Numbered from the stretch's first letter, positions 17,439 to 26,276 are shown. The stretch: 45,357 bases of DNA from Acetatifactor sp. (GCA_016293615.1 JAEDDX010000015.1:1-45357), one strand, 5' to 3'. Numbers and translations: made by a program. The notes: generated by a model not told the origin, from the letters alone.

Positions 17439-18485
17439 CTACCTCCTGACTGAAGCAGTCACCACTGCCATTGCAATAAAAAACAACAGAATACCGGTTC
17501 CGATGGTTTTTAAGAGTAACAGCCCGGCGTCTCCGGCGCGATTCGTGCAGGTGCTCAGCCGCTTATCACTCACCATGCCCAGAAAAGCTGCCGCAAGCTT
17601 CAAGGCCACGGCTGTCAGGGCAATGCGGATCAACGGTACCGCACAAAGGAATATCATCAAAAGCATCAGGACCACGCCGACGCTGTTCTTGACCGCCAGC
17701 GCCGAGCCTATGACCATCTGAATGGCTCCCTCCGCCACATCTCCCACCCCCGGTATCATAGAAATCGCCTTCTGCAGCACGGAGTGCTTGGCCGTATCAA
17801 TGACCGGGACGATCAATGACTGAAACAGGCTGATTCCCGTCACGACTCCGATCGCCCCCTTCTGGATCCAGCCGGTCACTTTCTCCATCAGATCCGTGAG
17901 CAGAGTCAGTTTTTCCTCCGGCCAGATTCCGTTGATGACAGACAGCATCAGATAAGAATAGAGAAACGGAACCAGTATGCCGATCAGAAGGCGCTCCACC
18001 CCATAGATGACAAGCAGCAAGACCTGACAGGTCAGTGCAGCCCGCGTCGTTCCCAGGGCCAGTCCCACGGTTAACAGATAGGACGGCGCCAACAGCTTGA
18101 TGAACAAAGCAATCTGCTCCATCGTTTCGACTGCCTCATTTGCCGCATCCGAGAAGCACTTTAACAAAACGGTCACAAATAACAGGTAGCTGAAATAGTA
18201 GCTGATTTCCGCCACCTGGTGCACCTCCAGGACCTCCGCAAAATGTGTCAGAAGCGATGATATCAGACCCAGCGTCAAAAGCCATACCAATAAATTTTTC
18301 GCGCCGATACACGGGTCCGTAATCTCCGAGGCAAGTCCGCGCAGAAGGTTTTCCAATGCGCCCGTCACATCCCCCGAAAACACCTGACTCAGAAGCTGTT
18401 CCAGGGAAATGTTGTGTTTCGGAAACAACTGCCCGATTCCCTGCTTCAGCCCTTCCAGGTCGTACTGCTGCAAGATGGTTTCCAT
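17439..18485 (-). CDS. spoIIIAE: Stage III sporulation protein AE
   Basis: Polytopic membrane protein (348 aa, about seven hydrophobic segments from residue 60 onward), the largest component of the SpoIIIA export-like machine. Family-typical stretches include AKNLLVWLLTLGLISSLL, WIQKGAIGVVTGISLFQSL and SVLQKAISMIPGVGD. It follows spoIIIAD by 15 bp and precedes spoIIIAF by 6 bp. A start at 18485 gives no obvious signal peptide. Confidence 0.95.
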   Translation of the reverse strand: METILQQYDLEGLKQGIGQLFPKHNISLEQLLSQVFSGDVTGALENLLRGLASEITDPCIGAKNLLVWLLTLGLISSLLTHFAEVLEVHQVAEISYYFSYLLFVTVLLKCFSDAANEAVETMEQIALFIKLLAPSYLLTVGLALGTTRAALTCQVLLLVIYGVERLLIGILVPFLYSYLMLSVINGIWPEEKLTLLTDLMEKVTGWIQKGAIGVVTGISLFQSLIVPVIDTAKHSVLQKAISMIPGVGDVAEGAIQMVIGSALAVKNSVGVVLMLLMIFLCAVPLIRIALTAVALKLAAAFLGMVSDKRLSTCTNRAGDAGLLLLKTIGTGILLFFIAMAVVTASVRR

Positions 18486-18500
18486 TAACAGGGTCCTCCT

Positions 18501-18887
18501 CTACAGAAAGCTGTAAATCTGGTCAATGACGGCAAACAGGATCGGAAGTCCGGATATCAGCACCGATATTTTGCCTAACAGCTCAATCTGCCCCGAGATC
18601 GCACTGTAACCGGAGTCCTTGCAGATTCCGGCCGCAAAGTCGCAGACATAGGTAATGCAGATCACCTTCAGAAGAATCACCAGATATTTCCCGCTGTCCC
18701 CCAGATACCCGTTGATCCTTTCTATCTGAGTCAACACCGCACCGATCTGCCTCAGAGCCAGCCCAAAGATCAGAATACCGAGCACCAGTGCAATCAGAGT
18801 GCCGTACTCAGGTCTGCTTTGTTTGAACTGCATGGCAATCATGACTCCCAGCATCCCCAAAAATGCTGCCTTTACGATTTCCTGCAT
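18501..18887 (-). CDS. spoIIIAD: Stage III sporulation protein AD
   Basis: 128-aa membrane protein with about four hydrophobic segments. It contains the family pattern GDSGKYLVILLKVICITYVCD and the C-terminal SGLPILFAVIDQIYSFL. Component of the mother-cell-to-forespore channel apparatus, resembling FliQ-type export subunits. 8 bp after spoIIIAC. Confidence 0.94.
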   Translation of the reverse strand: MQEIVKAAFLGMLGVMIAMQFKQSRPEYGTLIALVLGILIFGLALRQIGAVLTQIERINGYLGDSGKYLVILLKVICITYVCDFAAGICKDSGYSAISGQIELLGKISVLISGLPILFAVIDQIYSFL

Positions 18888-18895
18888 ACTCCCTC

Positions 18896-19090
18896 CTATA
18901 GCGAAAACAAAGCCTGTATCGTCTGGAACAGTTCATAGATATAGGGGACAATCCAGGACAGGACCAGCAGCAGTCCTGCCAGACTTACCATAAACGCATG
19001 CTCTTCCCGCCCGCTGTGTTTTAACACCTGTCCTAAAATCGTGACCAGAATTCCCACCGCCGCTATTTTAAAAATCAGACTTACACTCAT
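18896..19090 (-). CDS. spoIIIAC: Stage III sporulation protein AC
   Basis: 64-aa protein with two membrane helices, the normal size for SpoIIIAC. Sequence features: IFKIAAVGILVTILGQVL, KHSGREEHAFMVSLAGLLL and a C-terminal IYELFQTIQALF. Its length and its place between AB and AD make the assignment firm. Confidence 0.94.
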   Translation of the reverse strand: MSVSLIFKIAAVGILVTILGQVLKHSGREEHAFMVSLAGLLLVLSWIVPYIYELFQTIQALFSL

Positions 19091-19117
19091 ACCCTACCGC
19101 TTTCCGGTTCCTGTGTC

Positions 19118-19630
19118 TCAACACAAAACCAAGATGATTACAACGCCGCTCATCGCACCAAGTCCAAGATACATTCTGCCTCTCTGAATCGCTTCTCTCT
19201 CCAGCCGCTCTACGGTTTCCGCCAACTCCCTCCTGCTTCTGTCAATTGTTTTCTGCTGCATCCGTCCATCCCAAAACGCCTGATCTGAGAGACATCTGAA
19301 AAAAATCTCCTTGTCCGGCACAGTCAACGGGCTTTGATCCAACACGGGTTCCAGATTCTTTCGAAAGACTTCTCCAAAGCTTTCTCCGTCCGGTCTCTTC
19401 TCTCCCATATGCAGAAAAGCACTCCGAAGAGGCTCCTGCAGCCGCCTTGCGATTGCCATACAGCTTTCCGGCAGCGTTCCCCTCCCATAATCGATTTCTC
19501 CGCACAATAGCTCCAGAGACCTGTCCAGCTCCTTAAGCATGCGGATTCTTCCTTCAAACTGACACTTATACCAAAGACCTATTCCCAGGCAACCCGCCAG
19601 GACAAATACTGCGCCGATTCCCTTTAGCAT
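19118..19630 (-). CDS. spoIIIAB: Stage III sporulation protein AB
   Basis: 170-aa protein with one N-terminal and one C-terminal membrane helix around a helical domain; GT2/GspF-like fold in the family. Features: MLKGIGAVFVLAGCLGIG, MLKELDRSLELLCGEIDYG and the closing YLGLGAMSGVVIILVLC. I start at the ATG at 19630, preceded by GGAGG and overlapping the spoIIIAA stop as ATGCTAA. A GTG 11 codons upstream lacks a properly spaced site. Confidence 0.92.
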   Translation of the reverse strand: MLKGIGAVFVLAGCLGIGLWYKCQFEGRIRMLKELDRSLELLCGEIDYGRGTLPESCMAIARRLQEPLRSAFLHMGEKRPDGESFGEVFRKNLEPVLDQSPLTVPDKEIFFRCLSDQAFWDGRMQQKTIDRSRRELAETVERLEREAIQRGRMYLGLGAMSGVVIILVLC

Positions 19631-20550
19631 CTTCCTTCCTCCAGGATACTTTTTACCAGACACCTTCCGTTCCTTTTTTCCAATACAACAAACAGTTCAA
19701 AGAAGGAATCCTTCATGAGCTCCGGAAACCTTCTTCGAATGTCCGACACATCCGCTCCATGCGCGGTGGCAAGGATACTGCACCCACTCACCGCAGCCTC
19801 TTTGAGTGCATCCATGTCTTCTCTGCTTCCGATTTCATCCACGGCTATGACCTGCGGTGCCATGGAACGAAGCAGTAGGCCTATGCCTGTTGTTTTCGGA
19901 CAGGCATCCATGACATCCGTCCGCATCCCGACCCGGTTATTGTGTCTGCCCAGGCACCCGGCCGCAATCTCACAGCGTTCATCTACCACGCCGACCGTTC
20001 TTCCCCCGTCCCATGCATTTCCGTCGGAGATCTGTCTGATCAGATCACGAAGCAGTGTGGTCTTTCCGCAGCCCGGCGGTGATAGGATCAGTACATTCCG
20101 TATCCTCCCCGAATGATAGATCCAGGGAAGGACTGCGTCAGATACTCCCCACACCTCATGGGATACCCGGATATTCATGGACGAGACACTCTTGATGGCT
20201 CTGACGCCGCCCCCTTCCTCCGGGATGATCTGTCCGCAGATACCGATTCGATGTCCTCCCTCCACCGTCAGAAAGCCGCGTCTGAGCTCCTCCTCAAATG
20301 CATAGAGGGAATAATCGCAGGCGTGCTCCAGGATGGCGGCTATCTCTTCCCCGTTCATGTTCCGTGCTCTGGCAATCTCGCAGGTATACTCTCCCTCCTC
20401 ATCAAGAAAATACTCCCTGCCTCCCTCATACACCAGAATCGGCTTCCCGTTTCTCAGCCTGATTTCATTGATTTGTTCCTGTCTTTGTGCAACATACCTC
20501 CACTGTGCACGAAGCATCGCAGGAAACAGCATAAGCAGCGTCGGTTCCAT
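19624..20550 (-). CDS. spoIIIAA: Stage III sporulation protein AA (ATPase)
   Basis: 308-aa AAA+/secretion-ATPase-like protein powering the SpoIIIA-SpoIIQ channel. Walker A is SPPGCGKTTLLRDLIRQ (about residues 156-172) and the Walker B-like motif is VIAVDEIGSREDMDALKEA. An upstream GGHRIGICGQII stretch is typical. First gene of an eight-gene operon (AA-AH, all present and in order). Its start lies very close to the sigma-E-like promoter at 20569-20596. Confidence 0.95.
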   Translation of the reverse strand: MEPTLLMLFPAMLRAQWRYVAQRQEQINEIRLRNGKPILVYEGGREYFLDEEGEYTCEIARARNMNGEEIAAILEHACDYSLYAFEEELRRGFLTVEGGHRIGICGQIIPEEGGGVRAIKSVSSMNIRVSHEVWGVSDAVLPWIYHSGRIRNVLILSPPGCGKTTLLRDLIRQISDGNAWDGGRTVGVVDERCEIAAGCLGRHNNRVGMRTDVMDACPKTTGIGLLLRSMAPQVIAVDEIGSREDMDALKEAAVSGCSILATAHGADVSDIRRRFPELMKDSFFELFVVLEKRNGRCLVKSILEEGRC

Positions 20551-20568
20551 TCCTTGTCCTCCTTCTCC

Positions 20569-20596
20569 AATATATGAGAAAGCCCCCGGGATATTC
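20569..20596 (-). promoter_or_regulatory. Sigma-E-like promoter of the spoIIIA operon
   Basis: Minus strand: GAATAT (20591-20596), 14-nt spacer, CATATATT (20569-20576). This fits the mother-cell sigma-E pattern (-35 ATATT-like, -10 CATACAAT-like), as expected for spoIIIA. The predicted start point near 20562 would place the SD of spoIIIAA almost at the mRNA 5' end, which is unusual. Confidence 0.6.
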
Positions 20597-20609
20597 CTTG
20601 CAAAAAAGA

Positions 20610-20669
20610 ACTCCCTCTGTCAAATTATGGGTCTGCGCCCGGTCGGGAACACAATTTGGCAGAGGGAGT
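20610..20669. repeat. 60-bp imperfect palindromic element
   Basis: Outer arms ACTCCCTCTG (20610-20619) and CAGAGGGAGT (20660-20669), then inner arms CAAATT and AATTTG after one mismatched pair, around a 26-nt GC-rich centre. It sits between the terminator at 20675-20705 and the spoIIIA promoter. Without a T-run it is more like an interspersed repeat than a terminator. Confidence 0.75.
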
Positions 20670-20674
20670 AACAT

Positions 20675-20705
20675 AAAAAGGCAACCCCGAAGGGCTGCCT
20701 CATAT
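20675..20705 (-). terminator. Intrinsic terminator after the 20721 gene
   Basis: Minus strand GGCAGCCC-TTCG-GGGTTGCC followed by TTTTT. An 8-bp stem (one G-U pair) with a UUCG tetraloop and a T-run, about 20 nt after the stop of the upstream minus-strand gene. Confidence 0.88.
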
Positions 20706-20720
20706 ACAGCGGATATGGTA

Positions 20721-21407
20721 CTATAACATTCCTAACAGGATGGAAACGATGTTGATGCCGAAGGAAAACGCAAAACGTAAAAAAGATAAAGAGATTACGC
20801 CTTTTGCCAGATTCGACAGTTTTCTCATCTCCCCGTCATCGGCTCCCGCACATTGTATCTGAACAACAATACCCAAAATGAAACCTACAAACGGAAAGAG
20901 AATGGCGAACACAAACCCGGCAATCAAAAGAGCCTTCAGGGCTTCCGGCGGAAGATTTCCAAGTGGTCTTGCCCCGGCAGTGCCGGTGCTGCGCGTCACC
21001 ATAACTCCCTTTCCCTGCCAGTTTGTATCCTGACGCAATCTTGTATGATTGTCAGAATGCGGCGTATCGTGATGGATCGGATCCGAGCCGATATGCCCTC
21101 CGCTCATACTGTTCGCGTTCTGTCTTTTTAACTGCCCGATCAAAGAAGTAATCAGTCTGCTATAGACAGCGTCCGGGTTGGACTTTCCCCCAAAGACGCC
21201 TTTATTCCACGCTTCCACATGAAATGTCCCGGCGGCATAGTACCAGATCATATAACGCTTCGCGCTGCCGGGTTGATTCTGCACATAGACCATCTCACCG
21301 TCCCAGTCACCTCTGGTAAACCGGTTATGATACATGAAATCATCCATCACCATGCTGACAACGTCAATCGGCTGATCCAGTTGTATTTCCTTTAAAAAAC
21401 TTGCCAT
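20721..21407 (-). CDS. Hypothetical protein with C-terminal membrane helices
   Basis: 228 aa, unrecognised. The N-terminal soluble part (about 1-95) begins MASFLKEIQLDQPIDVVSM and includes WDGEMVYVQNQPGSAKRYM, suggesting a small alpha/beta domain. A His/Asp/Ser-rich linker (about 96-150) follows, then two hydrophobic segments (about 157-187 and 203-226). The ATG at 21407 lies 7 nt after GGAGG; an in-frame ATG 21 codons upstream would overlap the promoter. Single-gene unit with its own terminator. No assigned function. Confidence 0.7.
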   Translation of the reverse strand: MASFLKEIQLDQPIDVVSMVMDDFMYHNRFTRGDWDGEMVYVQNQPGSAKRYMIWYYAAGTFHVEAWNKGVFGGKSNPDAVYSRLITSLIGQLKRQNANSMSGGHIGSDPIHHDTPHSDNHTRLRQDTNWQGKGVMVTRSTGTAGARPLGNLPPEALKALLIAGFVFAILFPFVGFILGIVVQIQCAGADDGEMRKLSNLAKGVISLSFLRFAFSFGINIVSILLGML

Positions 21408-21439
21408 ACGATTTCCTCCTTTGCTTATGATCCTATCAT

Positions 21440-21470
21440 AGCATACAAAATAGTAACGCCGCAATGTCAA
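21440..21470 (-). promoter_or_regulatory. Putative promoter of the 20721-21407 gene
   Basis: Minus strand: a perfect TTGACA (21465-21470) and TATGCT (21440-21445) with a long 19-nt spacer, overlapping a TATGAT option (21435-21440). Moderate support only. Confidence 0.4.
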
Positions 21471-21479
21471 AACCTTAAA

Positions 21480-21530
21480 ATATTGCTGACTTCTTCCAAG
21501 ATATTGCTAAATTGCCTTTCTCATATTGCT
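21480..21530. repeat. Three phased ATATTGCT direct repeats
   Basis: ATATTGCT occurs at 21480-21487, 21501-21508 and 21523-21530. Spacing is 21 and 22 bp, about two helical turns, so the copies lie on one face of the DNA. They sit in the 186-bp gap between the divergent hypothetical gene and the esterase. This may be a binding site for an unknown regulator. Confidence 0.55.
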
Positions 21531-21593
21531 TTTTTCCGCTAAAGTCTGTAATCTGAAATAGTAAAGAATACAATTTGTAGAGAAATAACGATT

Positions 21594-22694
21594 ATGAAAA
21601 AACATATATTAAAGCAAATTCTCGGGGTTTTGGCATGTCAGGTTCTACTCCTGTCCGCATGCTCCGCGACTGCCCCAAAGGAGGACACGCAAATGACCGA
21701 ATCTGAAATGCAGGAAACAACGGTATCCGAACAAAGCGTTTCTGCAGAATCCTCTGCGGAAGAAAGCATCGACCCGATCCGGGAAGCCATTCGGCAGGAA
21801 ACCGCTGAGGTTGACACCACACCCGCAGAAGCGGATGAAAACGAGGACCGTGTACCGACTGCAGAGCTTTCCCAGATCATCCCTTCCAAGTATATTGACC
21901 TTCAGCTTCGTGAAAGAGGTACGATCGAGCACATCTCCTACACTTCCTACGATTATTTCGGAGACGGCGCCGAGGTCACAAAGGAAGCAAACGTATATCT
22001 TCCTTACAACTACGATACCTCCAAACAGTACAATGTCCTGTATCTGATGCACGGTATCGGCGGAGATGAAAACGAATGGGGAATGACCGGTAATATGTCC
22101 CGCGTCAAGATCATCATGGATAATCTCTCCTACTACGGCGACATCGATTCCTTCATTGTAGTCACGCCAAACGGCCGTTCCGCGACAGACCACGGTCCCA
22201 ACTCAGACTTCAACTCCTTCTATTGCTTCGGCAAGGAGCTGCGCAACGATCTGATTCCTTATATCGAGTCCCACTACAGCACCTACGCCGAGTATGATGA
22301 GAACGGATATGACTTAACACAAAACAGAGACCACCGTGCCATGGCCGGTCTTTCCATGGGTGGCATGCAGACCATCAATATCGGTATCGGCGAATGCTTA
22401 GATCTGTTTGGTTACTTCGGAGCCTTCTCAGCCGCTCCTACCAGCAACCCTGCAGCAAAGACCATAGAGATACTGGAAGGAAACGAATATCCGATCCACT
22501 TCTTCTACAATATCTGCGGAACCGAGGACCAGATTGCCTACCCCAGCGCTTCCGCTGCAGCCAAAACACTGCCTGCTCTCTCCGACCGGTTTACGGACGG
22601 TGAGAATTTCATGTGGGTAGAGCTCAAGGGTGCCCATGATTTCAACATCTGGTACCTGGGCTTCTATCATTTCGCGCAGCTGGTATTCCAATAA
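21594..22694 (+). CDS. CE1-type esterase lipoprotein (feruloyl/acetylxylan esterase-like)
   Basis: 366 aa. Lipobox LSAC (Cys23), a Ser/Glu/Thr-rich linker to about residue 95, then an alpha/beta-hydrolase of the putative-esterase (CE1/D) family. Catalytic triad candidates: Ser254 in AGLSMGGMQ, Asp312 in CGTEDQ and His348 in KGAHDFNIW. The oxyanion-side motif YLMHGIGGDENEW is also typical. CE1 members remove ferulic or acetyl groups from xylan. The GH10 and GH43 enzymes in the same window support a xylan role. The gene is on the plus strand and convergent with carB. Confidence 0.88.
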   Translation: MKKHILKQILGVLACQVLLLSACSATAPKEDTQMTESEMQETTVSEQSVSAESSAEESIDPIREAIRQETAEVDTTPAEADENEDRVPTAELSQIIPSKYIDLQLRERGTIEHISYTSYDYFGDGAEVTKEANVYLPYNYDTSKQYNVLYLMHGIGGDENEWGMTGNMSRVKIIMDNLSYYGDIDSFIVVTPNGRSATDHGPNSDFNSFYCFGKELRNDLIPYIESHYSTYAEYDENGYDLTQNRDHRAMAGLSMGGMQTINIGIGECLDLFGYFGAFSAAPTSNPAAKTIEILEGNEYPIHFFYNICGTEDQIAYPSASAAAKTLPALSDRFTDGENFMWVELKGAHDFNIWYLGFYHFAQLVFQ

Positions 22695-22735
22695 TTCACT
22701 TTCGCTTATTTCCTAACAAATCCTTACATACAACA

Positions 22736-22776
22736 AAAGAAATGCCCGAGCCGCAAACGGTTCGGGCATTTCTTTT
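22736..22776 (+). terminator. Strong terminator after the esterase gene
   Basis: AAAGAAATGCCCGAGCCG pairs with CGGTTCGGGCATTTCTTT (22736-22753 with 22758-22775) around a CAAA loop: 18 paired bases including one G-U. Flanking A and T runs make it able to work in both directions, suiting the convergent carB gene too. Confidence 0.9.
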
Positions 22777-22953
22777 ATCGTTTATCATTTCTAACCGGTC
22801 TCTCGTTTTCGCAATGGCGTCCCGCCGGGGCAAGAGCGTCTCACTGCAGAACCCCCGCCGCCGATCTCGGATGGTCACCCCGGCAAGCCCTGCGTGTCTG
22901 CAATCAGATATGCAGGGCTTAGGCGAAGGGACACATTCCCCGAGCCGGTACGC
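22777..22953. other. Non-coding GC-rich gap with nested inverted repeats
   Basis: 177 bp between the esterase terminator and the carB stop. It contains GCCGGGG (22824-22830) facing CCCCGGC (22878-22884) and AAGCCCTGC (22885-22893) facing GCAGGGCTT (22912-22920). No convincing gene. It may be a remnant repeat element or an additional carB 3' structure. Confidence 0.5.
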
Positions 22954-25900
22954 TTATTCCTTGTCGTGAATTTCAGCGTGCAGCTCCTGCAGAGATTTCA
23001 GCTTGCCTGCTTCGTGGGTCTGAACATACAGAATACCCTCAGCAGTAACTCTCGCAGCAGCGATGGTTGTGATATAAGGAACCTTCGCCTTGATAGCTGC
23101 CTTACGCAGATAACTGTCATCTCTTGTACTGTCCTTTCCGACAGGAGAGTTCACAATCAGCTGGATCTCGCCGTTTGTGATCATATCGGAAATGTTGGGT
23201 CTTCCCTCGAAAATCTTCTTTACGACTTCAGACTTGATGCCTGCCTCCGCAAGTACTTCGCTGGTTCCGCTTGTGGCTACGATCTGAAAGCCTGCCTTTT
23301 CGAACAGGGAAGCCACTTCGCATACTTCCTTCTTGTCAGCGCGGTTGACGGAGATCAAAACAGTTCCGCCAAGAGGCAGCTTAGACTGGGTCGCCTCCTG
23401 TGCCTTGAAGAATGCCTCACCATAGGAAGGTGAAAGTCCGAGTACTTCACCGGTAGAACGCATCTCGGGTCCGAGTACGGGGTCTACCTCAGGGAACATA
23501 TTGAAGGGGAATACCGCTTCCTTTACACCATAGTTCGGGATGACCTGCTCCTTCAAAGTGGGAATGGGAGAAGGACGGCCGGTCAGTTCTGAAGTGATGA
23601 TATCCGTAGCAATAGGCACCATTCTGATGTTGCATACCTTCGAAACAAGAGGAACGGTACGGGATGCGCGGGGATTTGCCTCAAGTACAAATACCTTGCC
23701 GTTCTCGATTGCATACTGCATGTTCATAAGTCCCTTTACATGCATCTCTTCCGCAATCTTTCTGGTATATTCCTTAATTGTCTCCACATTCTCGGGGGTA
23801 ATGTGTACAGAGGGAATGATACAAGCGGAGTCACCGGAGTGAACGCCTGCAAGCTCAATATGCTCCATGACAGCGGGAACGAACGCATGGGTTCCGTCGC
23901 TGATCGCATCTGCTTCACACTCAAGCGCATGATTCAGGAAGCGGTCGATCAGAATAGGTCTGTCAGGTGTCACACCTACAGCCGCCTGCATATAGCCTGC
24001 CATGCTCTCATCATCATACACCACTTCCATTCCGCGTCCGCCAAGCACATAGGAAGGACGAACCATGACGGGATATCCGATCTTATGTGCAATCTCTAAG
24101 GCGTCATCTACCGTAACAGCCATTCCGGATTCAGGCATGGGAATTCCAAGCTTATCCATCATAGCGCGGAACAGGTCTCTGTCCTCAGCCAGATCAATGA
24201 CTGCAGGGGAGGTACCAAGAATCTTAACTCCGTTCTTCTCCAAAGAAGCGGCAAGATTCAGCGGCGTCTGTCCGCCGAACTGTGCGATCACACCGAGAGG
24301 CTTTTCCTTATTGTAGATGCTCAAAACATCCTCGAGGGTCAGAGGCTCGAAATAGAGCTTGTCGGAAGTATCGTAGTCCGTGGATACCGTCTCAGGATTA
24401 CAGTTTACGATAATGGTCTCGAATCCAAGCTTCTTCAAAGCCATGGAAGCGTGTACACAGCAATAGTCAAATTCAATACCCTGTCCGATACGGTTGGGAC
24501 CGCCGCCGAGAATCATGATCTTAGGCTTGTCTGACTTGATCGGATTCTTGTCGGGAGCGTTATAGGTGGAGAAATAATATGCGCTGTCCTGTGTTCCGCT
24601 GACATGGACGCCTTCCCAGGCCTCTTCCACGCCGAGGGAAAGTCTGCGGTTGCGGATTGTCTCCTCGTCGCAGGCAAGCAGCTGACTTAAGTACTTATCA
24701 GAGAAACCATCCTTCTTGGCAGCGACAAGCATCTCATCGGGAAGCTTGTCACCCTTGTGGGTCAGAATTGCTTCTTCCTCCTCAACCAGCTCCTTCATCT
24801 GCTCAATAAAGTAATGCTTTACTTTAGTCGCATTGTGGATCTCCTCCACGGTAGCACCCTTGCGGAGTGCTTCATACATCAGGAAATGACGCTCACTCGA
24901 AGCAGTTGCGAGTCTGTTCATCAGCTCATCCTTTGACAAAGTATCAAAGTTTTTCGCGTGACCGAGACCATATCTGCCGGTCTCGAGGGAACGGATTGCC
25001 TTCTGGAATGCTTCCTTATAGGTCTTACCGATGCTCATTACTTCACCGACGGCACGCATCTGTGTACCGAGCTTGTCTTCCACGCCCTTGAACTTTTCAA
25101 ATGCCCAGCGCGCGAATTTGATTACGACATAATCTCCGTCGGGAACATACTTATCCAGCGTTCCGTACTTGCCGCAGGGAATATCGGACAGTGTCAGGCC
25201 TGCAGCCAACATTGCAGACACCAGTGCAATCGGGAAGCCGGTCGCCTTGGATGCGAGCGCCGAGGATCTGGAGGTTCTGGGATTGATCTCAATGACAATG
25301 ATTCTGCCGTCCTTAGGGTTGCGTGCAAACTGTACATTGGTACCGCCGATTACCTGCACCTTATCCACGATGCTGTATGCCTGTCTCTGCAGCTCCTTCT
25401 GAACCTCCTCGGGAATGGTCAGCATGGGTGCAGAGCAGAAGGAATCACCGGTATGCACGCCGATAGGATCGATATTTTCAATGAAGCATACGGTGATCAT
25501 CTTACCGTCTGCATCTCTTACTACTTCCAGTTCAAGCTCCTCCCAGCCAAGAACGGATTCCTCAACCAGAACCTGTCCTACGAGGGATGCCTGAAGACCT
25601 CTTGCACATACGGTTCTCAGCTCGTCCTTGTTGTATACAAGGCCGCCGCCTGCGCCGCCCATGGTGTACGCGGGACGAAGCACGACAGGATATCCGAGTC
25701 GATCCGCAATGGCAAGCGCCTCTTCCACCGAGTAAGCTACATCGGAGAGCGCCATACCGATGCCAAGAGAATTCATGGTCTTCTTGAACTCGATTCTGTC
25801 TTCGCCTCTCTCGATGGCGTCCACCTGAACGCCGATTACCTGCACCTGATATTTGTCCAGAATGCCTTCCTTGTTCAGCTCAGAGCAGAGGTTCAGTCCC

Positions 25901-26181
25901 GACTGTCCTCCAAGGTTGGGAAGCAGCGCGTCCGGTCTCTCCTTTGCGATAATCCTCTCCAGGCTGGATACATTAAGGGGCTCAATGTAAGTCACATCTG
26001 CAGTCTCGGGATCTGTCATGATGGTTGCAGGGTTTGAGTTTACCAATACAATCTCATATCCCAGCTTTTTCAGCGCTTTACATGCCTGTGTGCCTGAATA
26101 GTCAAACTCACAAGCCTGTCCGATGATGATGGGACCGGATCCGATGATCAGAATTTTATGAATGTCTGTTCTCTTGGGCAT
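22954..26181 (-). CDS. carB: Carbamoyl-phosphate synthase large subunit
   Basis: Makes carbamoyl phosphate from bicarbonate, ATP and ammonia supplied by the CarA glutaminase, feeding arginine and pyrimidine synthesis. 1075 aa, full length, with the two homologous ATP-grasp halves: first KILIIGSGPIIIGQACEFDY and ATGFPIALVSAMLAAGL; second KIMILGGGPNRIGQGIEFDY and VMVRPSYVLGGRGMEVVYDD. A C-terminal MGS-like allosteric domain includes VATSGTSEVL and VNSPVGKDSTRDDSYLR. No carA adjoins it: the upstream gene is a lipoprotein. Separate promoter at 26247-26276. Confidence 0.97.
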   Translation of the reverse strand: MPKRTDIHKILIIGSGPIIIGQACEFDYSGTQACKALKKLGYEIVLVNSNPATIMTDPETADVTYIEPLNVSSLERIIAKERPDALLPNLGGQSGLNLCSELNKEGILDKYQVQVIGVQVDAIERGEDRIEFKKTMNSLGIGMALSDVAYSVEEALAIADRLGYPVVLRPAYTMGGAGGGLVYNKDELRTVCARGLQASLVGQVLVEESVLGWEELELEVVRDADGKMITVCFIENIDPIGVHTGDSFCSAPMLTIPEEVQKELQRQAYSIVDKVQVIGGTNVQFARNPKDGRIIVIEINPRTSRSSALASKATGFPIALVSAMLAAGLTLSDIPCGKYGTLDKYVPDGDYVVIKFARWAFEKFKGVEDKLGTQMRAVGEVMSIGKTYKEAFQKAIRSLETGRYGLGHAKNFDTLSKDELMNRLATASSERHFLMYEALRKGATVEEIHNATKVKHYFIEQMKELVEEEEAILTHKGDKLPDEMLVAAKKDGFSDKYLSQLLACDEETIRNRRLSLGVEEAWEGVHVSGTQDSAYYFSTYNAPDKNPIKSDKPKIMILGGGPNRIGQGIEFDYCCVHASMALKKLGFETIIVNCNPETVSTDYDTSDKLYFEPLTLEDVLSIYNKEKPLGVIAQFGGQTPLNLAASLEKNGVKILGTSPAVIDLAEDRDLFRAMMDKLGIPMPESGMAVTVDDALEIAHKIGYPVMVRPSYVLGGRGMEVVYDDESMAGYMQAAVGVTPDRPILIDRFLNHALECEADAISDGTHAFVPAVMEHIELAGVHSGDSACIIPSVHITPENVETIKEYTRKIAEEMHVKGLMNMQYAIENGKVFVLEANPRASRTVPLVSKVCNIRMVPIATDIITSELTGRPSPIPTLKEQVIPNYGVKEAVFPFNMFPEVDPVLGPEMRSTGEVLGLSPSYGEAFFKAQEATQSKLPLGGTVLISVNRADKKEVCEVASLFEKAGFQIVATSGTSEVLAEAGIKSEVVKKIFEGRPNISDMITNGEIQLIVNSPVGKDSTRDDSYLRKAAIKAKVPYITTIAAARVTAEGILYVQTHEAGKLKSLQELHAEIHDKE

Positions 26182-26246
26182 TTGTTCCTCCTTACTTCAC
26201 AAAAAAGTGCATCTGTGTAGTGTTCTTAATTTTTTCTCAATTTTGT

Positions 26247-26276
26247 ATTATATCATACTTTCCGCGGATTGCCTAA
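26247..26276 (-). promoter_or_regulatory. Putative carB promoter
   Basis: Minus strand TTAGGC (26271-26276), 18-nt spacer, TATAAT (26247-26252). Leader of about 60 nt to the carB SD (AAGGAGG) and ATG at 26181. No PyrR-type antiterminator was evident by eye. Confidence 0.55.

Noticed and set aside
24958..26037. 359-codon open frame on the plus strand
   Set aside because: It lies wholly antisense to carB, whose frame is fully supported by motifs.
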